DNA of 26,730 nucleotides from Promethearchaeota archaeon (GTDB lineage: Archaea > Asgardarchaeota > Lokiarchaeia > Sigynarchaeales > SOKP01). Location of the stretch: the NCBI GenBank assembly GCA_030620005.1, contig JAUXAJ010000032.1:1-26730 (forward strand), in the 5' to 3' direction. The notes under the pieces are model-generated. The model worked only from the letters and a program-made list of their open reading frames with translations. It made no database searches and was not told the origin of the DNA. A program made the position numbers and the translations under genes. Below are positions 23,176-26,730 of the stretch, piece after piece (position 1 is the first letter of the stretch; every line of letters begins with the position of its first letter).

Positions 23176-23873
23176 TCGGAAAATTCCCAATTATTTATAT
23201 CCTTAGCGATGTTGCTTAAGAAGCCAACTGCTTTACTTTCGTTTTTCTCTTTTAAAAGAAAAAACAACTTGACCAAATGCTTGCAAAATTTCTTGTTTTT
23301 AACTCTATTTTGTTGAAAATCGTGGCAATCGTGAACAAGCGTTTGATTTTTTGTATTTATTTCAACATTGTATGTTTTCGATCTTGATCCAGTGACTTCA
23401 ACTTTAACTATTCCCTCTTTTAAATCGTATTTTTTAATGTTAAAAGCTGAATCTGATACAGTAGCGGCCCTGTTTAAAGTTCCTTTATCAATAAACGCTT
23501 TTAATAGCGTTTTAAAGCTTTTTGCTTCACTTTTATTGATATCAACTTCTAAATCAATTCTATTTTCCACTAATTTCATTTTTTTTGCAATCTCCTTTTT
23601 TCTTTTTGCTTGCCACCCACTTAATTTCTTCTTTAAATTTTGAGATAGAAAAAGATTTTCTAATTCATCTTTTGTTAATAAGTTCTTTTTTACAGATAAA
23701 TCTATGAATTGTATGGCTTTTTCAGGTGGTAAAATGAACAACTCGAACGAAATTTTGTAAAGTAAATCGCTTTTCGAAATACTTGGCAGGTTTATTATTT
23801 TCCAAATATATAAAACTAATTCTGACTCATTATTACGAGGTATAGTGAAGTCCATATAAAAAATCATTTCCAT
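23172..23873 (-). CDS. DUF2240-like plus SWIM zinc-finger protein
   Basis: 233 aa, initiation near MEMIFYMDF. The N-terminal part (about 7-75, LYIWKIINLPSISKSDLLYKISFELFILPPEKAIQFIDLSVKKNLL) resembles DUF2240, a small helical domain encoded next to the PolD small-subunit gene in euryarchaea. The C-terminal part has a SWIM-type finger, C-H-D-F ... K-K-F-C-K-H-L (about 183-203), of the CxCxnCxH class but with the first pair reduced, which usually binds DNA or protein. It lies 26 bases downstream of DP1 on the same strand, so it is probably cotranscribed with it and may work with PolD. The fusion is my inference. Confidence 0.65.
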   Translation of the reverse strand: MEMIFYMDFTIPRNNESELVLYIWKIINLPSISKSDLLYKISFELFILPPEKAIQFIDLSVKKNLLTKDELENLFLSQNLKKKLSGWQAKRKKEIAKKMKLVENRIDLEVDINKSEAKSFKTLLKAFIDKGTLNRAATVSDSAFNIKKYDLKEGIVKVEVTGSRSKTYNVEINTKNQTLVHDCHDFQQNRVKNKKFCKHLVKLFFLLKEKNESKAVGFLSNIAKDINNWEFSD

Positions 23874-23899
23874 ATTGATATAAAATATTATGAAGATAC

Positions 23900-25693
23900 C
23901 TAATTATTTTTTTTCAAGTTAATTAAAGAGCTTTTAAAAGAGTCTAATTCTATGACGGGAACGATACCTGGTGTCGGGCTTATACCAAAACTTTTCATGA
24001 AATCGGTTTGAGTTTGAAAACATCCAGAATTAACCAAAGTAACGTTTCTATATTGCCCAATTCCGTTAATATGAATGTGTCCCGTGTGAAAAATGTCAGG
24101 AATTTTATCAATTAAAAGCCAATCCTTGCTAGTAGGGGCTATTTGCGTTCTTTCACCGAAAATGGGTGCTAAATGCCTACAAATAAGTAATTCCTTCATT
24201 GTATCAACAGGTCTGTCATTTTCTAAGTGTGGAATCAACATGTTCATGTCAATCATGCTATCTCCGTGAAAAACAAGGGTGTTTACATCATGAGTTTGGA
24301 TTAAAGAAGGGTTTCCGACACATGTTACTTCTTGTTCCATCAATTCTTTGCTGTATTTTTTTGGGACGGCTGGACGAGGTATGGCATTTCTCACCGGCTC
24401 GTGATTTCCAGAACTATAAAAAATCTTTATATACTCAGGAATTTTAGAAACCAACTCCGAAGCTTTTTTGTATTGTAGATATATATCTGATATCGAGAGA
24501 TCTTGCTGCTGGGACGGATATACTCCGATTCCATCAACTAAATCTCCATTGATGATAATATATTTGATTCTTCCAGCGATCTCTCTCATATTTTTATTAC
24601 CAATTTTTCCATTCAAAAAATCCATGAATCTATTCCACAAAGATTCCTCAAACTCCTTACTTCCGATATGAGCATCGGAAATTAAAGCGATTGACAAGGG
24701 ATCGGGAGATATATTCGGTCGAAAATCAGTTGGAATATTGATTTTTGATATAAAATTAACAAATATTATACCCCGATTTTTATTCTCTCCAGCGTTATAA
24801 GTACCCTCAACATAAACCATTTGATCTTTAATCGTGCTTTCAACAATTTTAACAAGATCTTGATTTTCTGATTCCTTTCTTACAAGTACATTTACTTTTC
24901 CCGTTAGATCTTCTAAAGTAAGAAAGTAATTCCCTTTTTCTGTTTGGCGTATCTCATTTACCATTCCAATAGCTGAGACTTCTGTGTTATGGGATAGTCT
25001 CAATATCTTGTTTATAGTATTAGCAGAAAGAACTTCGTTTCGTTTTCTCATTAAAGTTCGAAGTTTGTTGAATTTATTCCGTGTCATTTCATAAAAATCA
25101 TTATATGCGCCAGTAGTGTACAATTTCCCGGTGGGATCCTTTACAATTTTGTAGTTAAGACTATATTCCTTAGCTATTGGTTTAAAGCTAAAAGACGATT
25201 TTATGGATTCAAATGGCTTAATTCTTTTCTTACTTTCACTCATACCAATTTTAGGATTATATTTTGCCTTCAATAAAACTTGCGATAAATTTTTTTTATT
25301 ATTACTCAAATTCGTAAAATCTTTAGATTTGTTAACATCAATAATTGCTGACTTCAATTCTTTTATCTCAGTGTTTTCTTTAGGTATCTCATCCTTTTCG
25401 ATAAAATCACTTTGAATTCCCTGATTTGCTTCAATTATAATAGATTTTTCTTTAAATAAATTTCGTTTCAACACTTTTTGAATTTCTTCGTTCGAAATTT
25501 TACTTAAAAAATCTTCAGTCAAATGATTTGTAAATGTTGGAAAAAAACTAGTTTCCTTAACAATTTCATCTACTTTTTTTAAAGGATTTTCTAGCTTTAG
25601 TATAAAATCCAAAGCATTAGGAGAAACATTTATTCCAGATCTTAAAAACTTATTTAACACGATCCGTTTTTCGTCTGAATTAACTATTGTCAA
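23900..25693 (-). CDS. polB: DNA polymerase D small subunit (DP1)
   Basis: 597 aa from a TTG start (an in-frame TAG lies just upstream). DP1 is the proofreading 3'-5' exonuclease subunit of the archaeal replicative polymerase D. After a helical N-terminus and a charged linker, an OB fold (about 230-310, AIGMVNEIRQTEKGNYFLTLEDLTGKVNVLV region) precedes the calcineurin-like phosphoesterase domain. Metal-binding motifs of that domain are ISDAHIGS, NGDLVDG, SSGNHEP, VFHGDS and FHTGHIHINGIG, all intact, so the exonuclease should be active. Its gene is divergent from DP2 across about 290 AT-rich bases that must hold both promoters. Confidence 0.95.
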   Translation of the reverse strand: MTIVNSDEKRIVLNKFLRSGINVSPNALDFILKLENPLKKVDEIVKETSFFPTFTNHLTEDFLSKISNEEIQKVLKRNLFKEKSIIIEANQGIQSDFIEKDEIPKENTEIKELKSAIIDVNKSKDFTNLSNNKKNLSQVLLKAKYNPKIGMSESKKRIKPFESIKSSFSFKPIAKEYSLNYKIVKDPTGKLYTTGAYNDFYEMTRNKFNKLRTLMRKRNEVLSANTINKILRLSHNTEVSAIGMVNEIRQTEKGNYFLTLEDLTGKVNVLVRKESENQDLVKIVESTIKDQMVYVEGTYNAGENKNRGIIFVNFISKINIPTDFRPNISPDPLSIALISDAHIGSKEFEESLWNRFMDFLNGKIGNKNMREIAGRIKYIIINGDLVDGIGVYPSQQQDLSISDIYLQYKKASELVSKIPEYIKIFYSSGNHEPVRNAIPRPAVPKKYSKELMEQEVTCVGNPSLIQTHDVNTLVFHGDSMIDMNMLIPHLENDRPVDTMKELLICRHLAPIFGERTQIAPTSKDWLLIDKIPDIFHTGHIHINGIGQYRNVTLVNSGCFQTQTDFMKSFGISPTPGIVPVIELDSFKSSLINLKKNN

Positions 25694-25981
25694 TGTCTAT
25701 CATCTTTTTGAGGGTTATATTTATTTTATTATTTTACATTAAATTGTTTTTTATTAAAGTAAAAATATGAATTTTTTCTTTAAATAAAGAAGGAGGGTTA
25801 AAAATTTTTATATATAGTAAAAACTAGCATTCTCTCTTAATTAATAAATGAGATAATGATTGCAGATTAATAGAAGAATTTAATACATCTTGAAATTATA
25901 AAAAATTAAATCGCATTCTTATGAAATAGGTGTTTAAATTAATAAAAGAGATGATTGATCTTGGTTGAAAAAAGTGAAGAT

Positions 25982-26730
25982 ATGGAAGTTTATTTTGATT
26001 CCATTCAAAAAAAGGTAGATCAATGTTACAACATCGCTGAAGAAGCTCGTCAAAAGGGGTTTGATCCAGAATTGTTTGTAGAATCACCTCAAGCCAAGGA
26101 TTTAGCAGGAAGAGTTGAAAAATTAGTTGGTCCAGAAGGAGTAGCGGATTTTATAAGAGAATTAAAGAAAGATGGCAAGTCAGACGATGAAATAGTTTTT
26201 CAAATAGTTTCAGATATTTTGGATGAAAAAATCGGTAAAATTAAGTCGTTGGAAGATAGAGTAGAAAGAGCAATAAGAGTTGGATTGGCAATAAAGACAA
26301 TGGGTGTTGTGAGCGCACCGCTAGAGGGCATTTCCAAAATTCTAATTAGAAATGATCGTCAAGGTAATAGATATTTATCCTTATATTTTGCCGGTCCGAT
26401 AAGAGCTGCAGGAGGCACGACTACTGCTTTATGCGTGCTCATTGCCGATTTTGTAAGAAGGAAATCAAACATACCAAAATACGAAGCCACTGAAGGAGAA
26501 ATTGGTAGGTATGTTGAAGAAATTAAGCTTTACGGCAGAAAGGGTCATTTACAGTACCCATCTTCAAACGAAGAAATAAGGTTTGCTGTAAAAAATTTAC
26601 CAGTTGAAATTAACGGCGATTCTACAGAAGACGAAGTAGTTTCAGCGTTTAGAAATTTACCTCGAGTTGAAACAAACAACATCCGAGGGGGGGCGTGCTT
26701 AGTTTTAAACGATGGTATACTCCTTAAAGC
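25982..26730 (+). CDS. polC: DNA polymerase D large subunit (DP2), 5' part
   Basis: 249 codons are present and the gene runs off the window. DP2 is the catalytic polymerase subunit, with a double-psi beta-barrel core and over 1000 residues. The visible part is its N-terminal region: EVYFDSIQKKVDQCYNIAEEARQ, LAGRVEKLVGPEGVADFIRE, ERAIRVGLAIKTMGVVSAPLEGI, SLYFAGPIRAAGGTTTALCVLIADFVRR, RYVEEIKLYGRKGHLQYPSSNEEI and RGGACLVLNDGI, all typical. The ATG at 25982 has GTGA a few bases upstream; TTG 25961 is an in-frame alternative. No intein is seen in this part. Confidence 0.95.
   Translation, partial: MEVYFDSIQKKVDQCYNIAEEARQKGFDPELFVESPQAKDLAGRVEKLVGPEGVADFIRELKKDGKSDDEIVFQIVSDILDEKIGKIKSLEDRVERAIRVGLAIKTMGVVSAPLEGISKILIRNDRQGNRYLSLYFAGPIRAAGGTTTALCVLIADFVRRKSNIPKYEATEGEIGRYVEEIKLYGRKGHLQYPSSNEEIRFAVKNLPVEINGDSTEDEVVSAFRNLPRVETNNIRGGACLVLNDGILLK

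Noticed and set aside
25896..26087. 63-aa minus-strand ORF
   Set aside because: It overlaps the clearly conserved start of DP2 on the other strand and shows no family features.
1..26730. CRISPR array, insertion sequence, rRNA or tRNA genes
   Set aside because: No regularly spaced repeats, no recognisable transposase with terminal repeats, and no rRNA or tRNA signature was found by eye on either strand.

Overview
The window is a strongly AT-rich archaeal segment, most likely from an Asgard archaeon of the Lokiarchaeia type. It encodes both subunits of DNA polymerase D, Orc1/Cdc6, pelota, Elf1, CDP-archaeol synthase, RtcB and archease. Next to these lie Asgard-style proteins: a longin-like protein with a winged helix, a leucine-rich-repeat protein of a type common in Lokiarchaeal genomes, and a coiled-coil/polyproline/WH2-like protein. 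TTG and GTG starts are frequent, Shine-Dalgarno sites are occasional, and TATA boxes often sit 25-40 bases before the start. The lineage is inferred from gene content only.

Layout. 1-10.4 kb is mostly accessory: zinc-ribbon proteins, unknown coiled-coil proteins, the transcription factor Elf1, a putative actin regulator beside an all-helical protein, small unknown proteins, a structured GC-richer island (6891-7049) and an LRR protein. Two truncated 5' copies of neighbouring genes lie at 2115-2255 and 10216-10350. 10.4-12.5 kb is an operon of pelota and a radical SAM protein. 12.7-16.6 kb is a minus-strand run: cutA, a membrane-anchored protein, a nucleotidyltransferase, a second radical SAM protein, a RimI-like acetyltransferase and a 50-aa charged protein. 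16.6-17.1 kb holds a broken gene. 17.2-20.7 kb carries the longin-like gene, rtcB, archease and a KH protein. 20.7-26.7 kb holds carS, a possible replication origin, cdc6, a DUF2240-SWIM protein, DP1 and the 5' part of DP2.

Main discovery. Two protein-coding genes look broken in the DNA but become intact, conserved proteins once very short segments are removed: 31 nt at 2917-2947 in the Elf1 gene, and 33 nt at 17221-17253 plus 18 nt at 17386-17403 in the longin-like gene. Each segment fits the bulge-helix-bulge (BHB) geometry cut by the archaeal tRNA-splicing endonuclease: two 3-nt bulges on opposite strands separated by a 4-bp central helix, with each cut after the second bulge base. The reading frame is restored exactly in all three cases. 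RtcB and archease, which join such exons, are encoded just downstream of the twice-interrupted gene. Ordinary gene calling misses this and starts both proteins too late, at 2942 and 17412. The first two introns are strongly supported; the third is likely but has a weak outer helix.

Other interrupted reading frames (3571-5319, 7842-8600, 16662-17076) could not be explained convincingly in this way. They may be pseudogenes, recoded genes, homopolymer errors or further introns.
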